Positions 25,934-35,051 of a DNA stretch of 64,000 nucleotides are shown piece by piece (positions within the stretch are counted from its first letter, which is position 1; every line of letters begins with the position of its first letter). A program made the position numbers and the translations under genes. The notes below the pieces were generated by a model that was given only the letters and a program-made list of their open reading frames with translations, made no database searches and had not been told where the DNA came from. This DNA is from Bacillus sp. T33-2 (lineage in GTDB: Bacteria; Bacillota; Bacilli; Bacillales; Cytobacillaceae), in assembly GCF_002860205.1 (NCBI RefSeq), contig NZ_PGVB01000022.1, positions 1-64,000 of the forward strand, read 5' to 3'.

Positions 25934-27142
25934 ATGTTCCAACAGCATGCAGGGAAACGAAACTTGTCAATTATGTGGTTCGGGAATTTTTTTGTTTCCG
26001 GGAGCATGACAATGGTGCTTCCATTTATCTCGTTATATATTGATAGCTTTGGGAATTTTACTGAGGAGTATGTACAGCACTGGTCAGGGATCACGTTTGG
26101 CGTGACCTTTGTGACTGCGTTCATCTTTTCTCCTATCATTGGTAGATTAGGAGATCGTTACGGCAGAAAGAAAATCCTTACATTTATGGCGTTTGGCATG
26201 GGACTGTCAATGTTCCTGCTTGGATATGCGAGCACGGTATGGGAACTGTTTCTGTTGCGCATGTTCATGGGTTTTTTTTCGGGCTTTATCCCAGTGTCGC
26301 AGGCCATGATCTCAACCCAGACACCAAAAGAATGTGCAGGTAGGATTCTTGGTACTCTACAGACCGGGACTATTACAGGTTCACTGTTTGGGCCGCTGCT
26401 TGGCGGTGCCCTTGCGGATGCTTTTGGATATGCTGCTACTTTCCAATCCACGTCTGTACTCATTATCCTCTCGGGCATACTGGTGTTATTCGTAAAAGAA
26501 TACCGAATTGACATAAAGCAAGGAGCGAAGATCGCCTACACACGGAAAGAAGTGCTGCTCCACATGCTGAGAAACCCTGTGCTGATGAATGTGCTGATGA
26601 TTTCAATGCTTGTTCAGGTCGCACATTTCAGCATACAGCCCATTCTGTCATTGTACGTAGGTGAACTCCACGGAATGGACAATATTGCATTTTACTCGGG
26701 AATTGCGTTTTCTGCAGCCGGCCTGGGGAATTTGCTTATGGCCAGGAAATGGGGTGAAATAGCCGACAGAGCAGGCTACATTAAAATTCTTGTCGTCCTA
26801 TTAATAATCTCAGCAATCGTATATTTACCGGGAGCTTTTGTGACAAATGTGTGGCAGCTTGTAATCATCCGCTTCGCCCTCGGTATGACGCTCGGCGGGA
26901 TCATCCCTGTTCGGATCGCCTATATCAGGCATGAAGCACCAGTGGCCATGCAGGGTGAGGTTCTGGGCTACAATACCAGCCTGCGGTTTCTCGGGAATAT
27001 AATTGGACCCGTTCTGGGCGGTTTTTTATCCGGCTGGTTCGGCTTTGGTTCAGTATTTTTTGCGACAAGCGCCCTTCTGCTTGTGAGCGGCATTATTTTA
27101 TTCATGTCCATGCACCGGCATCCACAGCTGGCGGGGAATTAA
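25934..27142 (+). CDS. MFS multidrug-type efflux transporter
   Basis: A 402-aa major facilitator transporter with 12 predicted segments. The cytoplasmic loop 2-3 signature is GRLGDRYGRKK, and motif C of drug/proton antiporters appears in segment 5 as GSLFGPLLGGALAD. This places it with DHA1 (drug:H+ antiporter) members such as NorA/Bmr relatives. Substrate unknown. GAAAGAAGTG lies upstream of the ATG. It is a single gene. Confidence 0.85.
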   Translation: MFQQHAGKRNLSIMWFGNFFVSGSMTMVLPFISLYIDSFGNFTEEYVQHWSGITFGVTFVTAFIFSPIIGRLGDRYGRKKILTFMAFGMGLSMFLLGYASTVWELFLLRMFMGFFSGFIPVSQAMISTQTPKECAGRILGTLQTGTITGSLFGPLLGGALADAFGYAATFQSTSVLIILSGILVLFVKEYRIDIKQGAKIAYTRKEVLLHMLRNPVLMNVLMISMLVQVAHFSIQPILSLYVGELHGMDNIAFYSGIAFSAAGLGNLLMARKWGEIADRAGYIKILVVLLIISAIVYLPGAFVTNVWQLVIIRFALGMTLGGIIPVRIAYIRHEAPVAMQGEVLGYNTSLRFLGNIIGPVLGGFLSGWFGFGSVFFATSALLLVSGIILFMSMHRHPQLAGN

Positions 27143-27257
27143 TATTAAGCTCTCGAGTCCGCCGTGAGGCCTATTCGGACAGGGATTGGCGAATGCAAGG
27201 CGTACCAAGTCCTAAATGTATTGGGACAGGTACGGTGAAAACTAGCATTATCGAATC

Positions 27258-27388
27258 CGAACTTGGGGTGACTTGAGACAGGTTTGATGATTGTAGGCTG
27301 AATAGAGTAACTTGGGGTTACTTGAGACAGGTTTGATGATTGCAGGCTCAATAGAGTCCGAACTTGGGGTAACTTCGGGAAGGTTTGT
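27258..27388. repeat. Three imperfect tandem repeats of about 50 bp
   Basis: AACTTGGGGTnACTTGAGAC and following GGTTTGATGATTG begin at 27260 and 27309; a third, diverged and truncated copy begins at 27361. Units 1 and 2 share about 45 of 49 bases, including AATAGAGT. It is non-coding. The rest of 27143-27654 contains no gene. Confidence 0.85.
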
Positions 27389-27600
27389 TATTACTGCACA
27401 ATAAAACAGGCAAATCGTTCATTATATTTGCTTTTTGGTCCTATATTTTTTGTCTTGTTCTTTGGAAGATAAACCAACCACTAAGGGGCCATAATCCTCA
27501 TTCTTTTTTATAACTGGTTTTGATCGATTTTAAGAAGCGTCCAAGTGAGGAAGATTCACTGTGGGCCATAATGGTCTGCCAGCCTTCTAAAAATTTAAGG

Positions 27601-27631
27601 TGGCCGTGCTATATAGCAGGGCCAGCTTTTT
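27601..27631 (+). terminator. Hairpin with T tail
   Basis: TGGCC and GGCCA enclose TGCTATATAGCA, itself self-complementary, and GCTTTTTG follows. Confidence 0.65.
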
Positions 27632-27654
27632 GTTATTCTGGAAAATTCGGCTTG

Positions 27655-27825
27655 TTATCTTGCGGTGTGTAGCTTGTTTCCATCCTTATTCTTAACCAAA
27701 GTCTGTTCAGTCGTTTCTTTTCTTTTAGAATTTGAATCTTTCTGAGTTTGTGGGTCCCTCTTCAATACATCAAGATCAGCTAAAAAGGGACTTGGTATAT
27801 AGGGATACGTATCATCCTTTGTCAC
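27655..27825 (-). CDS. Hypothetical 56-aa hydrophilic protein
   Basis: A textbook GGAGGTGAAATA site precedes a GTG start at 27825. The product begins MTKDDTYPYIPSPFLADLDVL, then a charged tail rich in Lys, Thr and Gln. No Cys, membrane segment or known motif. The opening TKDD and strong ribosome binding site recall the 53-aa gene at 12781, but the sequences do not otherwise align. It is probably a single gene. Confidence 0.65.
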   Translation of the reverse strand: MTKDDTYPYIPSPFLADLDVLKRDPQTQKDSNSKRKETTEQTLVKNKDGNKLHTAR

Positions 27826-27936
27826 TATTTCACCTCCACCTTCAGTTTCTTCAAATTGGTTGAAAATTATTTGCACTGATGAAATAGGGCGCCAGGAAAC
27901 TAATACTGACTATTCTTAAACACTGGGTGCTCCACT

Positions 27937-29340
27937 TCAAATATCCCAAGCTTCTTTTAATAACCGAATCCCCTTCTCCATCTCCGCTTCCGATAGACCA
28001 CCGAAGCCAAGCAGCACTCGCGGTTCCTGGTAATCCTGGCTGCCGTCGTAATAAATCGATAAGGGATAAACTCGAACTCCCCTCTTTAATGCAGCATTAA
28101 TTAATTCTTCCTCCTTCATTCGGATTTTTACTTTCAAGACGATATGCAGCCCGGATTTTTCACCAATCACCTCAACCCGGCCGCCCATGTACTGCTTTAT
28201 AGCGTGCGTTAATGCTGCCTGCTTTTTGCGGTAAAGTGTCCTCATTTTATTTAGGTGACTATGCCAATGGCCTCCGTGCATGAAATGGAACAGCGTAACC
28301 TGGTGGAGGCGCGAGGCCGTCTGCTTATAAACCATGAAGCGGCCTTTGTATATCTCCAACAGAGACGGCGGCAAAACGAGGTAACTGATCCGGATGGATG
28401 GAATCAAAGATTTCGAGAAAGTCCCTAAGTACACAACCCTTCCTTGTGAATCAAGGCCCTGTAAGGATGGGATCGGTTTTCCTTTATATCGGTATTCACC
28501 ATCGTAATCATCCTCAATGATGTAGCCGTCCTTTTCCTCGGCCCATTTCAACAGTTGTATCCTGCGGGAGATTGGCATCACCATTCCAAGAGGGAATTGG
28601 TGGGAGGGCGTAACGTATACAACATTGGCGCCGCTGCTTTTTAATTGGTGGACATCAATCCCGTCTGTATCAAGCGGGATTGGCACCGTACTGACTCCCT
28701 GATCCTGGAGGACAATCCTCGTCCGGTGGAAACCAGGACTCTCGAGTGCGTATGTATTTTCTTTGCCAATCACCATGCAAAGCAATCCAAACAGTACCTG
28801 GGTGCCGGCGCCAATCACGATTTGCCCGGGAGAACACTTGACTCCCCTCGATGCAAACAGATATTTTGAAATTTCGTTCCGAAGCGATAACTCCCCTTGT
28901 GCATCCCCGTTATAGAAAAAATCTCCCTCATCTTCATATAGGGACTGAATGGTTAATTTTCTCCAGGCAGAGTATGGGAAGTTTGCTAAATCGACCTTCC
29001 CTGAATTAAAGTCAATATCGAAGTTTGCTTTTTGTTCGCCCTGGTATGTATCCATGTTCTGCGGATATTTTAGTCCGGAAAACATGTCATCCTCCAGCCT
29101 GGTGACAAATAGACCCTGGCGCGCTTTGCTTTCTGCATATCCTTCTGCACATAACTGGTCATAGGCAGCCTGGATCGTATTCAGGCTCACCCCAAGATGA
29201 TTAGATAATTTACGTTTCGAAGGCAATTTTTCACTTTGCCTTATCCTTCCCGTGAATATTTCTTGTTTTATGTAGTTTGATAGCTGAATATACAATGGTT
29301 CATTGCTTTTATTTTCAAAAACTGGTGTTAGTTCAATCAA
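27937..29340 (-). CDS. MocR/GabR-type PLP-dependent transcription regulator
   Basis: A 467-aa fusion. Residues 1-85 are a GntR winged helix (PLYIQLSNYIKQEIF, LPSKRKLSNHLGVSLNTIQAAY). The rest is a fold-type I aminotransferase domain with PLP contacts DDYDGEYRY (Asp) and GTFSKSLIPSIRISYLV (Schiff-base Lys). Such regulators use PLP or its amino-acid aldimines to control nearby genes, for instance PdxR or GabR regulons. No pdx or gab gene is adjacent; a GNAT gene is divergent with a 111-base shared promoter region, its likeliest target. Confidence 0.92.
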   Translation of the reverse strand: MIELTPVFENKSNEPLYIQLSNYIKQEIFTGRIRQSEKLPSKRKLSNHLGVSLNTIQAAYDQLCAEGYAESKARQGLFVTRLEDDMFSGLKYPQNMDTYQGEQKANFDIDFNSGKVDLANFPYSAWRKLTIQSLYEDEGDFFYNGDAQGELSLRNEISKYLFASRGVKCSPGQIVIGAGTQVLFGLLCMVIGKENTYALESPGFHRTRIVLQDQGVSTVPIPLDTDGIDVHQLKSSGANVVYVTPSHQFPLGMVMPISRRIQLLKWAEEKDGYIIEDDYDGEYRYKGKPIPSLQGLDSQGRVVYLGTFSKSLIPSIRISYLVLPPSLLEIYKGRFMVYKQTASRLHQVTLFHFMHGGHWHSHLNKMRTLYRKKQAALTHAIKQYMGGRVEVIGEKSGLHIVLKVKIRMKEEELINAALKRGVRVYPLSIYYDGSQDYQEPRVLLGFGGLSEAEMEKGIRLLKEAWDI

Positions 29341-29451
29341 GATAAGCTCCCCCTGTTCTCTCTGGCACCATTAACTTTATCAAATCTGGCACTTTCGATT
29401 ATACCAGTTTGTGATTAAATAAAGGTTATAAGAAATCAAGGAGGATGCAAA

Positions 29452-29886
29452 ATGACGATTAAAATTACGGAATTGAAAAGCGAAACAGAGTTGCGGGAAG
29501 CATTCCCGGTGATGAGGCAGCTGCGTACCCATCTCAATGAACAAAGTTACCTGGAGTTAGTCAAAGAGGCCACAGAGAAAGAAGGATATAAGATGGCTGC
29601 TTTGTACGAGCAAGGAAAAATTGTCGCTGTAACAGGCTTTATGCCTATGATCACCTTATACCACGGAAGTTATATCTGGGTCTGTGATTTAGTTACGGTT
29701 GCAGGGGCACGTTCGAAAGGATACGGTGCAGCGCTGCTCACCTATGTACAAAACTGGGCAAAAGACAATGGCTACACACTTGTGTCACTATCATCAGGAT
29801 TGCAGCGTGTAGACGCCCACCGTTTTTATGAAGATAAGATGCACTATGAAAAAACAAGCTTTGTTTATAAAAAGGTTTTAAACTGA
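29452..29886 (+). CDS. GNAT acetyltransferase divergent from mocR
   Basis: A 144-aa GNAT. VCDLVTVAGARSKGYGAALLTYV holds the conserved R-x-x-G-x-G loop, followed by LVSLSSGLQRVDAHRFYEDKMHY, the C-terminal H-R-F-Y helix typical of the family. AAGGAGG precedes the ATG. Because it shares its promoter region with a PLP-sensing regulator, its substrate may be an amino acid or amine; this is inference. Confidence 0.87.
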   Translation: MTIKITELKSETELREAFPVMRQLRTHLNEQSYLELVKEATEKEGYKMAALYEQGKIVAVTGFMPMITLYHGSYIWVCDLVTVAGARSKGYGAALLTYVQNWAKDNGYTLVSLSSGLQRVDAHRFYEDKMHYEKTSFVYKKVLN

Positions 29887-29898
29887 TGCTAAAGAAGG

Positions 29899-29924
29899 AA
29901 AAGACCTTCCATCTGGAGGTCTTT
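29899..29924 (+). terminator. Terminator of the GNAT gene
   Basis: AAAGACC and GGTCTTT, with an inner TTCC/GGA pairing, form a stem just after the stop codon. Confidence 0.7.
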
Positions 29925-29945
29925 GTCCCCATGGCAGCCTTACAA

Positions 29946-30353
29946 TTACAAAAATAAAGACATGCCCGGCGCGTCAGGTTCTCGTTCCATGAAGCCTAGT
30001 TTGCTGTAAAAACATTGCTTTCCTTTTGCGCAAAATAACTGTACCCATTTGATTCCTTTTTCGCTGCACTTATCAATTATATTTTGAACAATTTTGGTGC
30101 CAATTCCTTGATTCTGGTAGTCAGGATGTACCATTACATCACATATGAGTGTCTGGTAAATCCCGTCAGATATCACCCGGCCGAACCCTATCAGATTCCC
30201 GTCATGATAAACCGACACACTGTACCAGCTGCTGCAAATGGCCCGATATAGCTCATCATTGGTATAGAGGCCTTTTGCATTCCAGCCTGTTGTCCGATGC
30301 AATTTGATAAAATCGTCTTTTATTGGATATACTTCGCTAAACTCAATCTCCAT
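29946..30353 (-). CDS. GNAT acetyltransferase
   Basis: A 135-aa GNAT. VMVHPDYQNQGIGTKIVQNII carries the Q-x-x-G-I-G loop, followed by VQLFCAKGKQCFYSKLGFMERE. The preceding strand GFGRVISDGIYQTLICD is typical of the subgroup of small bacterial N-acetyltransferases. I chose ATG 30353 after GAGGGAG; an upstream in-frame ATG lacks a site. Substrate unknown. Confidence 0.85.
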   Translation of the reverse strand: MEIEFSEVYPIKDDFIKLHRTTGWNAKGLYTNDELYRAICSSWYSVSVYHDGNLIGFGRVISDGIYQTLICDVMVHPDYQNQGIGTKIVQNIIDKCSEKGIKWVQLFCAKGKQCFYSKLGFMEREPDAPGMSLFL

Positions 30354-30472
30354 AATTATCTCCCTCACCATGTTATCTATGTATAATTATTTATAATTTA
30401 TAATAATTATACATCAATGTGAATACCTTACCCATATATTGCTGATTAAAATTCTGTTGGAATAACTTTTTA

Positions 30473-31018
30473 TCAAGGCCGTTTTTTCCATGGGTCAACT
30501 GTGCCAACAATATTTAATTGTTTGTCGCTTTTTATAGAATCAATGACGCCATTTGCTATTTCCTCATGTGTCAGCCACCTTGAGAGGCCGTTTTCCTCAA
30601 TGTTAAACCCCAACTGTACCTGGTGGTATTGACAGCCATCAGGTATATTTATTTTGGTTTTCATTTCTTTCAAGTTTGCACTGCTGCCTAACACGTGGAT
30701 TAATTTGAAATTTTGGTTGGAGATTGCTTGTATAACCGTATGCAGGGCATATTCGGCATTGGAATGAATCCAGGCAACGACTAAATCTGGCTGGCCATTG
30801 TTTTGGATGGCGAATCGCAGTTTTTCGCTCAACTGATTATCATCACGATAATCTACCAATAAAGGCGTTATTAGTGACTGGTCTATTGCCCTGCTTATCA
30901 TACGGTCCATTTTTCCGGGATTGCGGCCGACCACTGATATATGATATTTTTTGGAGGCTAACCATAATGATACATTAGTCAACATTCCGGTTCCCCCGAT
31001 AACTAAAGCATGGTTCAT
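30473..31018 (-). CDS. Short-chain dehydrogenase-like NAD(P)-binding protein
   Basis: A 181-aa Rossmann protein with an N-terminal dinucleotide site VIGGTGMLTNVSLWLA and the basic residue pattern VVGRN that favours NADP. The usual YxxxK catalytic pair of short-chain dehydrogenases is not visible and the protein is short (families are ~250 aa), so it may be a sensor or non-enzymatic member. It resembles short Bacillus SDR-like proteins annotated as oxidoreductases. GAGGTGA precedes the ATG at 31018. Confidence 0.75.
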   Translation of the reverse strand: MNHALVIGGTGMLTNVSLWLASKKYHISVVGRNPGKMDRMISRAIDQSLITPLLVDYRDDNQLSEKLRFAIQNNGQPDLVVAWIHSNAEYALHTVIQAISNQNFKLIHVLGSSANLKEMKTKINIPDGCQYHQVQLGFNIEENGLSRWLTHEEIANGVIDSIKSDKQLNIVGTVDPWKKRP

Positions 31019-31135
31019 ATGCACTCACCTCAAAAACTTATATTGGAGTTTATTATACTAGCCTCAATTCTTATTATTGATCAACATAAGAGATATATCG
31101 TTCGGGAGGGCTTGACTTTAAAAATAGATAATTAG

Positions 31136-31168
31136 GAAAAAGCCGAGCATCAGTGGGCATCGGCTTTT
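31136..31168 (-). terminator. Terminator of the DUF523 gene
   Basis: AAAAGCCGA and TCGGCTTTT form the stem with a 13-nt loop; a T run follows on the minus strand. Confidence 0.85.
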
Positions 31169-31186
31169 CCCAGTTATGGCACAATG

Positions 31187-31642
31187 CTAATCAAATTTTA
31201 CTGAGTCTTTCTCAGACATCACATTAAACCCTTCTCGTTTGAGCAATGCGGCTGTCACCCCTTCTCCTGCAACTTTCTTGTTCCCAAAGCTGCCATCATA
31301 GATCATTTTCGTTCCGCAGGAAGGGCTGAATTCTTTTAGTATGATTGCGGATGCCTTCATCTTTTTTGCTATTTCTAATGTTTGATAGGCACCTTTTATG
31401 TAAAGGTCTGTTACATCTTTGCCCGACTTTTCGACCACTCTCGCTGTTCCTTCCAAAACTTCTGATCCGGTACCGCCAATGATCTCTGCAGGCTCCCTCG
31501 GAGTTGTAAACCCGCCTAACATCTCCGGGCATAACATCACGGCTTTATCCTGATCAACTAATTCCTCTATTTTTTTCTCGAGGCACGCGGTCGCGTTATA
31601 ACGGCAACGCATTCCTGCAAGGCAGGAACTGACAAGAATCAT
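31187..31642 (-). CDS. DUF523 protein (TudS-like thiouracil desulfidase family)
   Basis: A 151-aa protein with the three conserved Cys of DUF523: Cys7 (VSSCLAG), CPE near residue 38, and SPSCG near residue 108. In TudS these bind a [4Fe-4S] cluster that removes sulfur from thiouracil. Here the same role, nucleobase or tRNA-derived thiolated base salvage, is inferred from the family only. GGAGGTGAACC precedes the ATG. It is followed by a terminator. Confidence 0.88.
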   Translation of the reverse strand: MILVSSCLAGMRCRYNATACLEKKIEELVDQDKAVMLCPEMLGGFTTPREPAEIIGGTGSEVLEGTARVVEKSGKDVTDLYIKGAYQTLEIAKKMKASAIILKEFSPSCGTKMIYDGSFGNKKVAGEGVTAALLKREGFNVMSEKDSVKFD

Positions 31643-31679
31643 ATTGGTTCACCTCCTTGTGTGTATCGAAAAAGGCTTA

Positions 31680-32090
31680 TCAAACAATCCATTTCTCCAT
31701 AAAAATCAACTCGTCCCTGTTGTAGCCGAGTGTTTCGTAAAACTTCTGGATGTTTGAATTATCCATCTCTATCAGGAGATTTACTTTCTCACAACCTATT
31801 GCTCTTAATCTTGATTCAAAATTTTCAAGCAGCATCGACCCAATTTTCCTGCCCTGAAAATCAGGATCGACCGCCAAGTGATGGACCCATCCCCGCCTGC
31901 CGTCATAGCTGCCCATCACTACGCCGATAATCTGATTGCTTTCTTCAGCGACAATAAAAAGTTCAGCATCCCGTTGAAGTTTGTGTTGCAGCTTGTCCAG
32001 CGAGTCAGACTTGGATAATTGTATCCCGGCCTTTTCCCATAAATGGATGACAGCATCATAGTCGACAATAGTAAACTCCCTGATTTGCAT
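31680..32090 (-). CDS. GNAT acetyltransferase (YpeA-like)
   Basis: A 136-aa GNAT closely patterned on the YpeA/RimI-like group: GVVMGSYDGRRGWVHHLAVDP, then DFQGRKIGSMLLENFE with Q-G-R-K-I-G, and NIQKFYETLGYNRDEL. The group acetylates protein or small-molecule amines, but the substrate is unknown here. I chose ATG 32090 after TGGTGATC; an upstream in-frame ATG is 12 nt earlier. It ends 38 bases upstream of the DUF523 start, so the two may share a transcript. Confidence 0.85.
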   Translation of the reverse strand: MQIREFTIVDYDAVIHLWEKAGIQLSKSDSLDKLQHKLQRDAELFIVAEESNQIIGVVMGSYDGRRGWVHHLAVDPDFQGRKIGSMLLENFESRLRAIGCEKVNLLIEMDNSNIQKFYETLGYNRDELIFMEKWIV

Positions 32091-32179
32091 GATGATCACC
32101 AATCATTCTAATTTTCTTTGAAATATGTATAAGGCATGCCCTGGCATTGCCGCGTTGGATTAATGCGACAGTCTAATCC

Positions 32180-32914
32180 CTAGTTGCCATCTTCTAGAAA
32201 TACATTGTCGCCAACCTTCACTTGCCCAGTTTTTATGACGGACGCATAAACTCCAAAATGATTATCTCTTTCGCGCACAACGGTTTTTAGCAGGGTATTG
32301 TCTTTTTCATGGCTTACGGGGTCAATATTGATGATCATGCACCGTTCGCAATGTCTTTTTATCTCTAACTCTATATCGCCGATTATCATTCGTTTTCCAA
32401 ACCAAAATTCTTCAGCGAAGGGGGCACCTTCACCCATCGCAATCACCAGGTTTGGCCTGAATCTGAGAAAATCAAGCTGCTTTCCCCACATTTGTTCCAT
32501 TTTAGTGAGAGATGAATCCGTAACAATCAGGATATGCTCTTCTTCGATTGCACCAATTGGCACATGTTTCGGCGTATATTTTACTGGATATACATCTCCC
32601 GCAATTTGTTGGATCTCTTTATGAAATGGCTCGTCATCCCAATAAAATTGTTTCCCTTGCGGAGTTGTGATTCTTACCTGAGGATATTTCTCACTGCTTT
32701 CTTGTCCCTCAAATTGCGCCTCATATTTCAATAATTCAGGGAAATGGGTCGCCATTACATATTTTCTAGGCTTTGTTTCATCAATGAACACGTGGCTCCT
32801 GTCACCGTATAGTCCATAGGCCTCAATTGTGCTTTGCTGAACTTTTTCACCCTGAAAAGATTTAACTGGGTATCGGATAATATTTTGTATTTCACCAATC
32901 AACTGTCTGGCCAT
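32180..32914 (-). CDS. MOSC-domain protein
   Basis: A 244-aa protein with an N-terminal MOSC beta-barrel domain (IIRYPVKSFQGEKV) and a C-terminal MOSC domain with the conserved Cys site IKRHCERCMIINIDP. MOSC domains carry molybdenum-cofactor or sulfur-handling activities (as in mARC and YcbX, which reduce N-hydroxylated bases). I chose ATG 32914 after ATGGAGTTGATC over an upstream weak start. Electron partners are not nearby. Role inferred from the family. Confidence 0.87.
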   Translation of the reverse strand: MARQLIGEIQNIIRYPVKSFQGEKVQQSTIEAYGLYGDRSHVFIDETKPRKYVMATHFPELLKYEAQFEGQESSEKYPQVRITTPQGKQFYWDDEPFHKEIQQIAGDVYPVKYTPKHVPIGAIEEEHILIVTDSSLTKMEQMWGKQLDFLRFRPNLVIAMGEGAPFAEEFWFGKRMIIGDIELEIKRHCERCMIINIDPVSHEKDNTLLKTVVRERDNHFGVYASVIKTGQVKVGDNVFLEDGN

Positions 32915-33075
32915 TCGATCAACTCCATTAAATAATGTTTCGCTTCTGCTAATCTGTGAATTTTTACTTTTACAAATAATTATACAATAACACATTTATA
33001 TATGATGAAACCTGTACTATAATTCAATTAGAGTGTGGCAGCACGGCCATTTATGTAAGAACAGGGGGATCAAGC

Positions 33076-33954
33076 ATGGCGCTTGGTTATTTTTTAATTT
33101 TTTTGTCGGCAACAGGCTTTGGGCTGTTGCCCATTTTCGCGCTCTATTCATATGAACATGGGGTCGATTCGACAACCCTCCTGTTCTTGCGTTTTGCATT
33201 CGCAGCAGTATTTTTCTTTTCATATATATTTTTAAAGAAAAAGCACTGGAAGATTACGAGAAAGCAGCTGCTGTCGCTGATTTTTATGGGGGGTGTTCTT
33301 TACACATTCCAATCCTTTTTTTACTTTTCGGCAATTCAATATATCCCTGCTTCTTTGGCAGCGTTGCTATTATATCTGTATCCGGTATTTGTCACGATTC
33401 TTTCCTTCTTTGTAAATAAAGAAAGGATTTCCAACAAATTATTGCTTTCTATCTTTATTTCCCTGATAGGCATGATTTTTGTACTAGGTTCTCCAGGACA
33501 AAGTATGAACGTAATTGGTATCCTGTTGGCTATGGGGGCTGCTATTGTTTATTCCATTTACATTGTTTATGGGAACCGAATCACCGTGCAGGTTCCACCA
33601 GTCGCTACAAGTGCTTTTATTGCCTTGTTCGCTTCCGTGTCTTTTTTCTTCGGCGGTCTATACACAGGTGGGCTCGATTTTAAGTTTGAACCGCCCGGCT
33701 GGCTCGGGGTCGCAGGCATTTCCCTATTTTCGAGTGTTATAGCGATGCTCACGTTCTTTTCAGGAATGAAACTGGTCGGCCCTTCGCGAGCATCCATTTT
33801 GAGCATGATTGAGCCAGTAGTCACAATCCTGTTTTCCACACTGCTGTTCAATGAAAAAATGACCTTTCTGCAAATGGCTGGTGGCCTGATTGTATTGGGT
33901 GGCGCGGTCATGGTTGTGTTGTTGAGGGAGAAAAACGAATTGACCAGCCATTGA
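33076..33954 (+). CDS. EamA/DMT-family transporter
   Basis: A 292-aa membrane protein with ten predicted segments in two homologous EamA repeats (first near residues 5-135, second near 145-285; repeat ends SLIGMIFVLG and GLIVLGGAVMVV). The drug/metabolite transporter superfamily exports amino acids or metabolites. AGGGGGATCAAGC precedes the ATG. Substrate unknown. It is divergent from the MOSC gene. Confidence 0.88.
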   Translation: MALGYFLIFLSATGFGLLPIFALYSYEHGVDSTTLLFLRFAFAAVFFFSYIFLKKKHWKITRKQLLSLIFMGGVLYTFQSFFYFSAIQYIPASLAALLLYLYPVFVTILSFFVNKERISNKLLLSIFISLIGMIFVLGSPGQSMNVIGILLAMGAAIVYSIYIVYGNRITVQVPPVATSAFIALFASVSFFFGGLYTGGLDFKFEPPGWLGVAGISLFSSVIAMLTFFSGMKLVGPSRASILSMIEPVVTILFSTLLFNEKMTFLQMAGGLIVLGGAVMVVLLREKNELTSH

Positions 33955-34041
33955 GACATCGAATGACAAAGCCTATTTTCCTATGCTGATGGAAAAAACG
34001 GCTTTCTCTATGGCTAAAGGTTGAGTGATTTAAATTTACAA

Positions 34042-34223
34042 TTATACTTTCGGTTTTAATTTTGGCCAAATATACATAAGGTCTATTAAACCAAGTATGA
34101 GTGCAATGATAAACCTACCAATATATTACCTGAAATAACCGTCAGGCCACCAAGTGTAATCGAACCAAATAAACGTATATTTTCGATTAAGTTTCTGTGC
34201 TTTTCCATATTGTAAGACTCCAT
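34042..34223 (-). pseudogene. Frameshifted small membrane protein
   Basis: AAAAGGAGCTG precedes an ATG at 34223. The present frame gives 45 aa ending LHSYLV at 34086. A shift of one frame near 34110-34115 continues the hydrophobic helix as IIALILGLIDLMYIWPKLKP and stops at 34042, giving a ~60-aa two-segment protein with a basic end. The frame shift looks like a recent one- or two-base change, or a sequencing error. Function unknown. Confidence 0.5.
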
Positions 34224-34363
34224 ATTACAGCTCCTTTTCACTCTTGCATGTAAATTCCCTTTTCCCACTCATAAAAAATTTCGTCATATAGTATTCATCC
34301 ACAAATTCTCCATTAATCAAATGAGAAGCCCTTCTTAGCACGATTTATCTTTATAAAGAAACA

Positions 34364-34990
34364 TTACTTTTTAAAGGAAAGATTCTCTGCCATCAGATTG
34401 GCGATTTCAACCGAATTTTCGTCCGTCTGTGTTCGCAGCCCGATTACCGCATTTTGCTGCCGCTCTGCTGAATGGTTCTGGTTTAGCTTCCATTTCCCCT
34501 CGAACCTCATGATGTCAATTTCAAAGCAGGCGATGCCATTCATCAACCCGTCTGTAAATCGATCATCAAAGTCGGCTTTCCACGGGTTGGGCATGGAAGA
34601 TTCGTAGTAATCGCCGGTTTTATCGATAATCTCAATCATTTCCTGTTTATTTTCTATTAACTTAAAATCCCCATATATATGTACTGCGACATAATTCCAG
34701 GTGGGGACAGTATTCGACTCTTTATACCAGGTTGGTGATATGTATGCATGAGGGCCTTGGAAAACTGCCAGAACCTCCTGGCCATTGAGGTTTTTCCAAT
34801 GTGGATTTGCTTTTGCCATATGTCCAAGCAAGATCCCGTTTTCTCCTCTGCTTTCATCCACAAGTAATGGCAAATGTGTCGCAAAGGGATGACCCTCTAA
34901 TTGGGAAAATAAAATCGCAAAACTGTTTCGCCTGACAAAATCAAAAATTTTTTCTTTATCGGTAACCTCAAAAGACTTTGGTATGTACAT
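34364..34990 (-). CDS. paiB: FMN-binding negative transcriptional regulator (PaiB)
   Basis: A 208-aa protein of the PaiB family, whose split-barrel fold resembles flavin reductases. It starts MYIPKSFEVTD, the family start, and carries HLPLLVDE, GHMAKANPHWKNL and PTWNYVAVHIYG. PaiB lowers expression of sporulation and degradative enzymes in Bacillus subtilis, where it is paired with the acetyltransferase PaiA. No paiA lies next to it here, though several GNATs are nearby. The start is ATG 34990, 7 nt after GGGGG. Confidence 0.9.
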   Translation of the reverse strand: MYIPKSFEVTDKEKIFDFVRRNSFAILFSQLEGHPFATHLPLLVDESRGENGILLGHMAKANPHWKNLNGQEVLAVFQGPHAYISPTWYKESNTVPTWNYVAVHIYGDFKLIENKQEMIEIIDKTGDYYESSMPNPWKADFDDRFTDGLMNGIACFEIDIMRFEGKWKLNQNHSAERQQNAVIGLRTQTDENSVEIANLMAENLSFKK

Positions 34991-35051
34991 AGCCATTCCC
35001 CCATTACGATTAACCAATTGCTATTGAAACAAGCCATTATGAATTAACTGT

